From: Pseudomonas sp. 21
GTDB lineage: Bacteria > Pseudomonadota > Gammaproteobacteria > Pseudomonadales > Pseudomonadaceae
Assembly (NCBI RefSeq): GCF_000955805.1
Contig: NZ_JYOA01000007.1
Location: 1-64,000, forward strand
Reading direction: 5' to 3'
Length of the DNA: 64,000 bases
Shown here: in pieces, positions 43,417 to 52,817 of the stretch
How the letters are laid out: each line of letters starts with the position of its first letter
Position numbering within the stretch: the first letter of the stretch is position 1
Made by a program: the position numbers and the translations under genes
Notes under the pieces: model-generated
What the model was told of the DNA's origin: nothing
Seen by the model: the letters and a program-made list of their open reading frames with translations, nothing else
Databases searched by the model: none

Positions 43417-44526
43417 TTACGCCGCGGACAGTGGGTCGAGCGCGCGGACGTGCTCGACTTCCCAGCCCAGCGGAACCACGTCGCCAACACTGAGCGCGGA
43501 ATCGAGCTCGGCGATCGGCTGTTTGACGAAGAAATCGGTACGGCCGCAGACCTCCAGGCGAATGCGCACGTGGTCGCCCAGGTAGATGAACTCGGCGACG
43601 CGGCCGGAGAAGCGGTTCGCGCAGTTTTCGCTGTGGCCGTTCAGGCGCACGCGCTCGGGGCGGATCGACAGGCTGACGGTGTCGCCGACATTGCCGACGT
43701 TGACCGCCAGCGCCTCGACCTTCTCGCCACGGGCCAAGCCGACGGTGCAGCGGTCGCCATCGCGGGCCTGGAGCTGGCCGGCGATGCGGTTGTTCTCGCC
43801 GATGAAGTTGGCGACGAAGGAGTTGCGCGGGTGCTCGTAGAGCTCGGCCGGCGGGGCGATCTGCTGGATCTCGCCCTGGTGGAACACAGCCACGCGGTCG
43901 GACATGGTCAGGGCTTCGCCCTGGTCGTGGGTCACGTAGACCACGGTCACGCCCAGGCGCTGGTGGATGTGCTTGATCTCCATCTGCATGTGTTCACGCA
44001 GCTGTTTATCCAGCGCACCCAGGGGTTCGTCCATCAGCACCAGTTGCGGCTCGAAGACCAGCGCACGGGCCAGGGCCACGCGCTGCTGTTGACCACCGGA
44101 AAGCTGGCCGGGATAGCGGCCGGCGAAGGTGTCGAGCTGGACCATCGACAGCGCACGCTTCACGCGCTCGCTGACGTCGGTCTTGCTCATGCCGCGCACG
44201 GAGAGCGGGAAGGCCAGGTTCTCGGCCACCGTCATGTGCGGGAACAGGGCATAGTTCTGGAACACCATGCCGATGTCGCGCTTGTGCGGGGGGACGTTGT
44301 TGATGGCGCGGCCGGCGAGCTGGATTTCACCGGCGGTGGGAGTTTCGAAACCGGCCAGCATCATCAGGCTGGTGGTCTTGCCGGAACCGGAAGGCCCCAG
44401 CAGTGTCAGGAATTCGCCTTTGCGAATGTCCAGATTGAGGTCCTTCACGATGAGGGATTCGCCGTCGTAGCTCTTCTGCACGCCACGGAAACTCACCAGC
44501 ACATCGTTTGCCTGATTCTCGGCCAT
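43417..44526 (-). CDS. agtA: ABC transporter ATPase (PotA-like), AgtA
   Basis: A 369-aa ATPase that energises import. Walker A is GPSGSGKT (44-51), Q-loop FQNYALFP near 89-96, signature LSGGQ (142-146), Walker B LVLMDEP (162-168) and a switch His in VTHDQ. A C-terminal TOBE-type regulatory domain follows residue 240. It is the first gene of the operon. The ATG at 44526 has AAGGTG 6 nt upstream, and a GTG just before it is less likely. Confidence 0.9.
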   Translation of the reverse strand: MAENQANDVLVSFRGVQKSYDGESLIVKDLNLDIRKGEFLTLLGPSGSGKTTSLMMLAGFETPTAGEIQLAGRAINNVPPHKRDIGMVFQNYALFPHMTVAENLAFPLSVRGMSKTDVSERVKRALSMVQLDTFAGRYPGQLSGGQQQRVALARALVFEPQLVLMDEPLGALDKQLREHMQMEIKHIHQRLGVTVVYVTHDQGEALTMSDRVAVFHQGEIQQIAPPAELYEHPRNSFVANFIGENNRIAGQLQARDGDRCTVGLARGEKVEALAVNVGNVGDTVSLSIRPERVRLNGHSENCANRFSGRVAEFIYLGDHVRIRLEVCGRTDFFVKQPIAELDSALSVGDVVPLGWEVEHVRALDPLSAA

Positions 44527-44636
44527 CACCGCACCTTTGTTTTTTTGTAAATGCCGTTGATCTCAAGACTAGAGAAGCAACACCTACGCGCAAATCGGGC
44601 GGTATGAGAGATTGCTATAAGGCTTAGAGAGGATGC

Positions 44637-44658
44637 TTTGTAGGGATCGCCCTACAAA
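44637..44658. promoter_or_regulatory. Perfect inverted repeat upstream of agtA
   Basis: TTTGTAGGG-ATCG-CCCTACAAA is a 9-bp perfect palindrome in the 179-bp gap between the solo binding-protein gene and agtA. No U-tract follows, so an operator (for example for AgtR) fits better than a terminator. It lies about 110 bp before agtA. Confidence 0.4.
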
Positions 44659-44705
44659 ACCAGGGAAACCAACTGCCGACCAATGGCTGGCCGGCAGTCC
44701 GTCGA

Positions 44706-45743
44706 TCACCGCTTGGCCCAGGCCTGGAAGCGCTGTTCCAGCGCGTCGCCGTGCTCGGCCCAGAACGCCACGTTCATGCCCACGGCATTGGCGATGTTCT
44801 GCGGCGCGGTGGGCAGGTTGGCGGCCACGTCCGGCGCCAGCAGTTCCACGGCCTTGCGGTTGGTCGGGCCGTAGGCGATGTTCTCGGCGAAAGCCTTCTG
44901 CTGCTGCGGCTGGCCGGCGAAGTTGACGAACTGTTCGGCCAGCTCCTTCTTGAACACGCCCGAGGGCAGCGCCCAGAAGTCGAAGTCGTAGATGCCGCCG
45001 GCCCAGACCATGCGGAAGCCCTTCTGCTCGGCCTGCGCGGCGGCGATCCGGCCGTTGTAGGCGGAGCTCATCACCACGGTGCCATCGGCGAGGTCGCGCA
45101 CCGGGTCCTGGCCGGACTTCCACCAGTTGATGCTCGGCTTCAGCTCATCGAGCTTGCGGAAAGCGCGGTCGACGCCGTCGTTGGTGGCGAGCACCTTGTA
45201 GACGTCCTTGGGCGCAACGCCGTCGGCCATCAGGGCGAATTCCAGGCTGTACTTGGCGCCCCAGCGCAGGCCGCGCTTGCCGGGGAATTTCCTGGTGTCC
45301 CAGAAGTCCGCCCAGCTGCTGGGCGTGCCCTGCAGCTTGCTCTGGTTGTAGGCCAGCAGCGTGGTCCAGACGAAGATGCCGACGCCGCACGGCTGCACCG
45401 CGCCGGGAACGAAATCGGCGGTGTTGCCCAGGGTCTTGGGGTCGAGCTTCATGAACAGCCCTTCCTCGCAACCGCGCGCGAGTTCGGGGGCCTCGACTTC
45501 CACCACATCCCAGGACACATGGCTGATTTCCACCATGCGCTTGAGCTTGGCCAGGTCGCCGTTGTAGGAGCCGTGGACGACGGCGTTGCCGGTCACTTCC
45601 TTGAACGGCTTGTAGAAGGCCGCTTCCTGCGCTGCCTTGTTGGCGCCACCGAAGGAAATCACCGTGACGTAGTCCGCCAGCGCCGGCATCGCAGCGCTCC
45701 CCAGCAGGCCGAACAGCAGCCCTCCCCTTACCGCTCGCAACAT
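44706..45743 (-). CDS. Second periplasmic substrate-binding protein (agtB paralogue)
   Basis: A 345-aa solute-binding protein with signal MLRAVRGGLLFGLLGSAAMPALA (cut after residue 23; 20 or fewer shown elsewhere). It shares with AgtB the blocks ISFGGANK, ELARGCEEGLF, SSWADFWDTRKFPGKRGLR, ADGVAPKDVYKVLAT and VVMSSAYNGRIAA, so it is a tandem duplicate. It is encoded between the transporter operon and agtR, with its own AAGGAG site. It could widen the substrate range of the same permease or present ligand to the sensor kinase; that is inference. Confidence 0.85.
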   Translation of the reverse strand: MLRAVRGGLLFGLLGSAAMPALADYVTVISFGGANKAAQEAAFYKPFKEVTGNAVVHGSYNGDLAKLKRMVEISHVSWDVVEVEAPELARGCEEGLFMKLDPKTLGNTADFVPGAVQPCGVGIFVWTTLLAYNQSKLQGTPSSWADFWDTRKFPGKRGLRWGAKYSLEFALMADGVAPKDVYKVLATNDGVDRAFRKLDELKPSINWWKSGQDPVRDLADGTVVMSSAYNGRIAAAQAEQKGFRMVWAGGIYDFDFWALPSGVFKKELAEQFVNFAGQPQQQKAFAENIAYGPTNRKAVELLAPDVAANLPTAPQNIANAVGMNVAFWAEHGDALEQRFQAWAKR

Positions 45744-45907
45744 CTTCTTCTCCTTGTTATCACGACGTACTGCATGAAGCCGGCAATCATTCCCTGCCTC
45801 ACGCCCGCTAGATAGACGGTGTGTTACAGAAATCGGACACGTCGCACAGAGTGGAGGGAAAATTCAGCGAGCGATCTGCCGCAGGTCAAGCCGGCGTCGA
45901 GGAGGGT

Positions 45908-46537
45908 TCAGACGAGCTTGTGCTCCATGGCGTAACGCACCAGATCCGCCACCGAGTTGGCATTGAGTTTCTGCATCAGCCGCGCCTTGTGGGTGCTGAT
46001 GGTCTTGCTGCTGACCGCCAGTTGCTGGGCGATTTCGTTGACGCCCTCGCCGTGCACCAGGCGCTCGAACACCGAGAACTCGCGCTCCGACAGCAACGCA
46101 TGGGGCGGGCGCGAATCGGTGAGGCCGACTTCGAAGACCATGCGGTCGGCGAGATCAGGGTCGATGTAGCGGCCGCCGCTGGCGACCTTGCGGATCGCCG
46201 TGAGCAGCAGCGCCGGGTCGCTGTCCTTGGTGGCGTAACCAGCGGCGCCGACCTTCAGCGCACGGGCGACCATCTGCACCTCGTCGTGCATCGACAGCAT
46301 CAGGATCGCCGGCGGGTTGTTCAGCGCGCGGATCCGCGGGATGGCTTCCAGGCCGTTGACGCCGGGCATGGAGATGTCCAGCAGGACCACTTCGCAGGGT
46401 GTCTGGCGCAGGGTTTCGAGCAACTGCTCGCCGTTGGTGGCTTCGCCTACCACCTGCAGGTCCTTGGCCATGCCGATCAGTTGCTTGATGCCCTCGCGCA
46501 CGATCGTATGGTCTTCCGCCACCAGCACTCGAATCAC
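45908..46537 (-). CDS. agtR: NarL/LuxR-type response regulator AgtR
   Basis: 209 aa from a GTG start with GGGAGG upstream. The receiver domain has the acidic pair near residue 9, phospho-acceptor D54 (VVLLDISMPG) and a conserved Lys near 105. The LuxR-type helix-turn-helix is at about 150-200 (LSEREFSVFERLVHGEGVNE, then QQLAVSSKTISTHKARL). With AgtS it should switch on the adjacent transporter genes, as reported for PAO1. Confidence 0.9.
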   Translation of the reverse strand: MIRVLVAEDHTIVREGIKQLIGMAKDLQVVGEATNGEQLLETLRQTPCEVVLLDISMPGVNGLEAIPRIRALNNPPAILMLSMHDEVQMVARALKVGAAGYATKDSDPALLLTAIRKVASGGRYIDPDLADRMVFEVGLTDSRPPHALLSEREFSVFERLVHGEGVNEIAQQLAVSSKTISTHKARLMQKLNANSVADLVRYAMEHKLV

Positions 46538-46588
46538 CGCCTTTCCTCCCGTTCCACTCTTGTCATTGTCGTTAGGGTCGTCGCCCGG

Positions 46589-49000
46589 TTACGCACTTCG
46601 GGAGCGCAACGGCACCCGGATCCACAGCGTGGTGCCCTCCCCGGGCTGGCTGTCGATCTGCAGGGTGCCGCCGAACATCAGCACCCGCTCGCGCATGCCC
46701 ACCAGGCCAAAGGAAATGCCCTGGCGCGTGGCATTCGGGTCGAAACCCACGCCGTCATCGGCGATGCGCAGGCACAGCTCCCGTCCTTCGACGCTCAGCT
46801 GCAATTCCACAGTATGCGCCTGGGCATGGCGCATGACATTGGTCAGTGCCTCCTGGAGGATGCGGAACAGCCCGATGGCCTTGGCGTCGGACAGCTCCGG
46901 CGGGTTCTCCGGCACCTGCACCAGGCAGGGAATCTGCGTGCGCGACTCGAAGCGGCGCGCCTGCCATTCCACCGCCGAGCCGATGCCGGCATCGAGGATC
47001 GGCGGGCGCAGCGCGGTGGCCACGTCGCGCACCAGCTGGAACAACTGGGCGATCAGGCGCTTCATGTTGTCCAGGCGCTCGCGCAGGCCGCTGTCCAGCT
47101 CGGCGTAGGCCAGTTCGCACATGGACGTTTCCAGCTTGAGCACGGTGAGTACCTGGCCCAGTTCATCGTGCACTTCGCGGGCGATGCGCGCCTTCTCCTC
47201 CTCCCGCACGCTCTCCAGGTGCGCCGACAGCTCGCGCAGCTGCGCGCGGGAGTCCTGCAGCTCCAGCTCGATCTGCTTGTGCTCGGTGATGTCCCAGACG
47301 ACGCCATCCCAGGCCGGGCGACCGTCGTCCAGGGTGCGTACCGTTGCCTTGATATCGACCCAGCGCGGCTCGTGGCTGCGGGTGAGGATGCGGCCCTGCC
47401 ACAGCCAGTTGCGATGGCCTTCCACGGCGTCCAGTTGGCTGGCCAGGTAGCTCTCGCGCTCGGACGGATGCACCAGGCCCATGATGCCCAGGCCGCTCTC
47501 GCGCAGGTAACCGGGCGAGTAGCCCAGCGAGGTTTCGCTGCCGCCGGTGATGAAGCTGATGTAGGCGAAGTCGGAGTCATCGTCCGGCGCGTTGGGTTCC
47601 AGGCGGAACACCAGCCCGGGCACGTTGGCGGCGATGCCCTGCAGGCGCGCCTCGCTCTCTTCCAGCGCGGCACGGGCGCGGCGGCGCTCGGTGACGTCGG
47701 TAAGAAACACCAGCAGGTATTCCGAATCGCCGAAACGCAGGAAGCTCAGGGAAACGTCGGCCGGCAGCCACTGGCCGTCGGCACGCAGGCAGCGGGTCTC
47801 GAAGCTCAGCGGCGCCTCGTCGGCATTGCGCGCGCGGCGCCAGAGGTTGAGCCAGCGGTCCATGTTCAGCGTCGGCTCGAAGTCCGACAGCGGCCGGTCC
47901 ACCACCGCGCCCGGAACATGGCCGAGCATTTCCTCGGCCGCGCGGTTGGCGTAGCGCACATGGCTATCCCAGTTGACCCAGAGGATGCCGACGGTGCTGC
48001 TGTCGATGGCGAACTGGGTCAGGCGCAGGGCCTGTTCCGCCGCCTGGCGCAGTTCGATATCGCGACGCGCGGCGAGCAGGCGCGACTCCAATGCGCGGTG
48101 CTGCCGGCGCAGCCAGAGCAGCGCGGCAACGGCGAACAAAAGCAGCAGGCCAAGCAGGATGCAGAGGTTCTGCCAGAAGCCTGGGGAGGAACCCAGGCGC
48201 GGGTAGGTCGGTTGCAGCCAGCGTTCGTGGAGCTGGTCGAGGTCCTTGGCCGGCACCGCGCGCAGGGCCGCATCGATAATTCCCGCCAGCTCCGGCAGGC
48301 CACGCCGGGTCGCCACGCGCAGCAGCTGCGGATAGCCGATATCGGCCACCACCAGCAGGCCGGTGAATTCGGTTTCGCGGGTCAGGCGCGCCAGCTGCGC
48401 CTCGTCGATCACCGCGTAATTGGCCTCGCGACCGAGCACCTTGCGCAGCACTTCGCGGTCGCTGTCGACGATCTGCAGGGTCAACCCCGAGTAGGTGCCA
48501 CGCAGGTAATCCACCACCGGGCCGGGGCCGCGCACGGAGACGGACTCGCCTTCGCCGAGGGTATCCAGCTCCACCGACGTCCCGCTGCGGCGATCCCCCA
48601 CCACCAGACGCGGAACACGCAGGTAGGGGTCGGAGAACAGCCAGTCGCGCAGGGTCGAAGGCGTCTGGCTGACGCCGGGCGCGAGGTCGATTTCGCCTGC
48701 GCGCACGGCCTTCTCCAGTGCGGCCTGATCGGCATAGGTGCGCCACTCCAGGCTGACGTGCAGGGCCTTGGCCAACCACTCCAGCAATTCGACGTTGGCT
48801 CCGGAGAGCTGCTGCAGGCGGCGATCCTGCTGCACATAAGGTGCTTCGAGCACGGCGCCAACGCGCAGCTGAGGGTGCTCGGCGAGCCACGCGAGTTGCG
48901 CTTGATCCAGGGTCAACGGTGGCGCGGCGGTTTCCGCCACGGCCAGCAACGGCAGGCAGCAGAGCCAGGCCAGGCAGGCTTTCCAGAACAGACGTCTCAT
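46589..49000 (-). CDS. agtS: Hybrid-sensing histidine kinase AgtS
   Basis: An 803-aa membrane kinase. It has a signal peptide (about 1-22), a periplasmic SBP_bac_3 amino-acid-binding-type domain (about 35-265), a transmembrane helix (about 277-297), two PAS domains (about 325-445 and 455-585), then a HisKA_3 domain with phospho-His H611 in EVHDELGQV and an HATPase (ILQEALTNVMRHAQ, ADDGVGFDP). The periplasmic binding domain implies direct sensing of an amino-acid-like ligand. The start at 49000 gives a good signal peptide, but its ribosome site is weak. Confidence 0.88.
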   Translation of the reverse strand: MRRLFWKACLAWLCCLPLLAVAETAAPPLTLDQAQLAWLAEHPQLRVGAVLEAPYVQQDRRLQQLSGANVELLEWLAKALHVSLEWRTYADQAALEKAVRAGEIDLAPGVSQTPSTLRDWLFSDPYLRVPRLVVGDRRSGTSVELDTLGEGESVSVRGPGPVVDYLRGTYSGLTLQIVDSDREVLRKVLGREANYAVIDEAQLARLTRETEFTGLLVVADIGYPQLLRVATRRGLPELAGIIDAALRAVPAKDLDQLHERWLQPTYPRLGSSPGFWQNLCILLGLLLLFAVAALLWLRRQHRALESRLLAARRDIELRQAAEQALRLTQFAIDSSTVGILWVNWDSHVRYANRAAEEMLGHVPGAVVDRPLSDFEPTLNMDRWLNLWRRARNADEAPLSFETRCLRADGQWLPADVSLSFLRFGDSEYLLVFLTDVTERRRARAALEESEARLQGIAANVPGLVFRLEPNAPDDDSDFAYISFITGGSETSLGYSPGYLRESGLGIMGLVHPSERESYLASQLDAVEGHRNWLWQGRILTRSHEPRWVDIKATVRTLDDGRPAWDGVVWDITEHKQIELELQDSRAQLRELSAHLESVREEEKARIAREVHDELGQVLTVLKLETSMCELAYAELDSGLRERLDNMKRLIAQLFQLVRDVATALRPPILDAGIGSAVEWQARRFESRTQIPCLVQVPENPPELSDAKAIGLFRILQEALTNVMRHAQAHTVELQLSVEGRELCLRIADDGVGFDPNATRQGISFGLVGMRERVLMFGGTLQIDSQPGEGTTLWIRVPLRSRSA

Positions 49001-49166
49001 GCCGACAGCACCATGGATTTCACTCGGGTCAAAGCAAATGGCCGGCATACCTTACAGCAACCCCGGTTGAACCCGGCACGCCTGCGCCTGACAAAGCTAA
49101 TACAAGCCGCTAGGCTGGCCGCTCTCGCGCCCGCCGCTTGCTGCCCGCCAGACAGGGATATCCTTG

Positions 49167-50216
49167 ATGCCGCATTTGCCTCGCCCGACGCTTTTCGCCC
49201 TCAGCCTGTGCCTCGGCCTTGCGCCGCTGGGCACCAGTTGGGCCGCGGACGCCACGCCCGCCGCCGAGAAACCGGCTGCCGCGCCGCTGGTGCGCCCGGC
49301 AGTGAGCGAGCGCAGCCAGGACGAGGCCAGCGGCCTGGTGCGCCAGTTGCCTGAAAGCGAGCGCCAGGAACTCAAGGCCGGCGACGAAACCTTCCTCGCC
49401 CTCTGGCTGCCGGCCAATGCCGCCGACGCATCGGGCGCGGTGATCCTGATCCCCGGCGATGGCGAGAGCGCCGACTGGCCGGTGGCGATCGGCCCGCTGC
49501 GGCGCAAGCTGCCCGATGCCGGCTGGCAAACCCTGGCCGTCACCCTCCCCGACCCGCAAAGCACCGCGCCGATCCCGCGGCCGAAGGAATCGCCCGACAA
49601 GGCCAGCGCCGACACCGATGCCACGGCCACCGACAGCGCCAGCAAACCCGAAGTGAAAGGCAGCGAAGGCAGCGCGACACCGACACCGGAAAGCACCGCC
49701 GAGACCGGCAGTGCGGAACCGGCCCAGGCCAGCCCGGAAGCCCCGCCGCCGCCCACCGACCCGGTAGAACTGCGCAAGGCCCACGCCGAACGGGTGCTGG
49801 CGCGCATCCAGGCAGCCGTCGAGTTGGCGCAGCAGCACAGACCCAAGACCATCGTCCTGCTCGGTCATGGTACCGGCGCCTACTGGGCAACCCGCTACCT
49901 GGGCGAGCGCACGCCGGCGGACATCAAGAACCTGCTGCTGGTGGCGCCGGAGATGCCGCGCGACTTCAAACCGTCGCTGGACGAGACCGTCCCCTTGCTG
50001 AACCTCGCCACCGGCGATTTCTACTACAAGGACAAGGCAACCGACGTAGCGGCGGCCAAGCTGCGCCTGCAGGCCAGCAAGCGGCAGAAAGCCCCCAACT
50101 ACGTGCAGATCGGCATGAATGCCCTGCCCGCCGACCTGGGCACCGAACAGGACCAGCTCTACCGGCGCATCCGCGGCTGGCTGTCAATGCACCTGGAGCC
50201 GATCGAGCAGCCCTGA
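49167..50216 (+). CDS. DUF3530 family exported protein, alpha/beta-hydrolase-like
   Basis: 349 aa with a signal peptide (FALSLCLGLAPLGTSWAADA). The body resembles an alpha/beta hydrolase: GAVILIPGDGESADWPVAIGPLRRKL, and VLLGHGTGAYWATRYL near 232-247. The usual nucleophile elbow G-x-S-x-G is GHGTG, so the catalytic serine is replaced. A 60-residue Ser/Thr/Ala/Glu/Pro-rich insert (about 148-210) breaks the fold. The ATG at 49167 or a TTG one codon earlier could start it. Function unknown. Confidence 0.8.
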   Translation: MPHLPRPTLFALSLCLGLAPLGTSWAADATPAAEKPAAAPLVRPAVSERSQDEASGLVRQLPESERQELKAGDETFLALWLPANAADASGAVILIPGDGESADWPVAIGPLRRKLPDAGWQTLAVTLPDPQSTAPIPRPKESPDKASADTDATATDSASKPEVKGSEGSATPTPESTAETGSAEPAQASPEAPPPPTDPVELRKAHAERVLARIQAAVELAQQHRPKTIVLLGHGTGAYWATRYLGERTPADIKNLLLVAPEMPRDFKPSLDETVPLLNLATGDFYYKDKATDVAAAKLRLQASKRQKAPNYVQIGMNALPADLGTEQDQLYRRIRGWLSMHLEPIEQP

Positions 50217-50228
50217 GGGCTGCCCGAT

Positions 50229-50993
50229 TCAGCGAAAGCCGCGACGCTGGCGCACCAGCAGGTAGGCGGCCTGGATCTCGCGGGTCCTGCCGGTTGCCGC
50301 CGCAATCCGTTCAGGGCTCGCGCCCATGCCTTCGAGCTTGTCCGGGTGGTTCTGGCTGATCAGCTTGCGGTAGGCCCGCTTGATCTCCTCCGGCTCGCTC
50401 TCCACTGTCACGCCCAGCAGTCGCAGCGCTGCGGTGTAGGACTCGCGCGGCGTGGTGGGCGGTTTGGGCGGCTCGGCGCCCGCCGACAGCGCGAGGACCC
50501 TGGACCGGGAAAGCCCCAGCGCATCCCCCCACTGCAGCAGCAGGTTCTTCTGCGCAGCGTTCGGTGCGCCGCCTGCCCAGGCCATGCGCCAGCATGCCTG
50601 CACCAAGCCTTCCGCAGTGGCCTCCTGGCCGTGGCGCTGGCGCAGGCCGGCGTCCAGCAACTCGCCGCCGAGCTTGCCGCGCCCGAAGGCATCGATGGCC
50701 TGGCGACGGGCCTTGTCATCCAGTTGCAGACGCTGCATTTCGGCCCGCGCCTGCTGGATATGCGCATCGATCACACGACCGCGGCTCTTGGCCAGCCGGC
50801 CAAACAGCAGGAATAGCAACTCCTGGTCGCCCACCCGCGGCGCGCCGCGCAACTGATCGAGCAGACCCCGCCAGGTGCGTTTCTTCAGGCGCCGGTCGAG
50901 CACCTGGCCCAGCAACGCACCGAGCATGGCACCCGGAATGCTCGCCAATGCCCAGCCGGCGATGACGCCCACCAAGGTCCCCGGCCAGAACAC
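50229..50993 (-). CDS. DjlA-like co-chaperone with J domain
   Basis: 254 aa from a GTG with GGAGGG upstream. An N-terminal hydrophobic hairpin (TLVGVIAGWALASIPGAMLG) anchors it. A TerB-like helical domain follows at about 45-175. A C-terminal J domain (about 185-254) has the essential HPD at 216-218 (ISQNHPDKL), so it can stimulate DnaK. It starts 1 bp after the murU stop and may be cotranscribed with amgK-murU. Confidence 0.87.
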   Translation of the reverse strand: MFWPGTLVGVIAGWALASIPGAMLGALLGQVLDRRLKKRTWRGLLDQLRGAPRVGDQELLFLLFGRLAKSRGRVIDAHIQQARAEMQRLQLDDKARRQAIDAFGRGKLGGELLDAGLRQRHGQEATAEGLVQACWRMAWAGGAPNAAQKNLLLQWGDALGLSRSRVLALSAGAEPPKPPTTPRESYTAALRLLGVTVESEPEEIKRAYRKLISQNHPDKLEGMGASPERIAAATGRTREIQAAYLLVRQRRGFR

Positions 50994-50994
50994 C

Positions 50995-52688
<1,694 letters not shown>

Positions 52689-52817
52689 CTTTACGGGTTC
52701 TCCACGGCCCTAGCCGTTGCGCGGGTCATGCTTTATTATCCAGCATCTTTTTGAGCCCATCGATAGGCGTGCGGCCCGTTTTGGGCTGAAGGCTCGCAGG
52801 AAGCCCGGATTAACAAG

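Noticed and set aside
45821-49354. 1177-codon plus-strand frame opposite agtR and agtS
   Set aside because: It mirrors the codon bias of the real minus-strand genes, is rich in His, Gln, Arg and Ala, and covers two clear regulatory genes.
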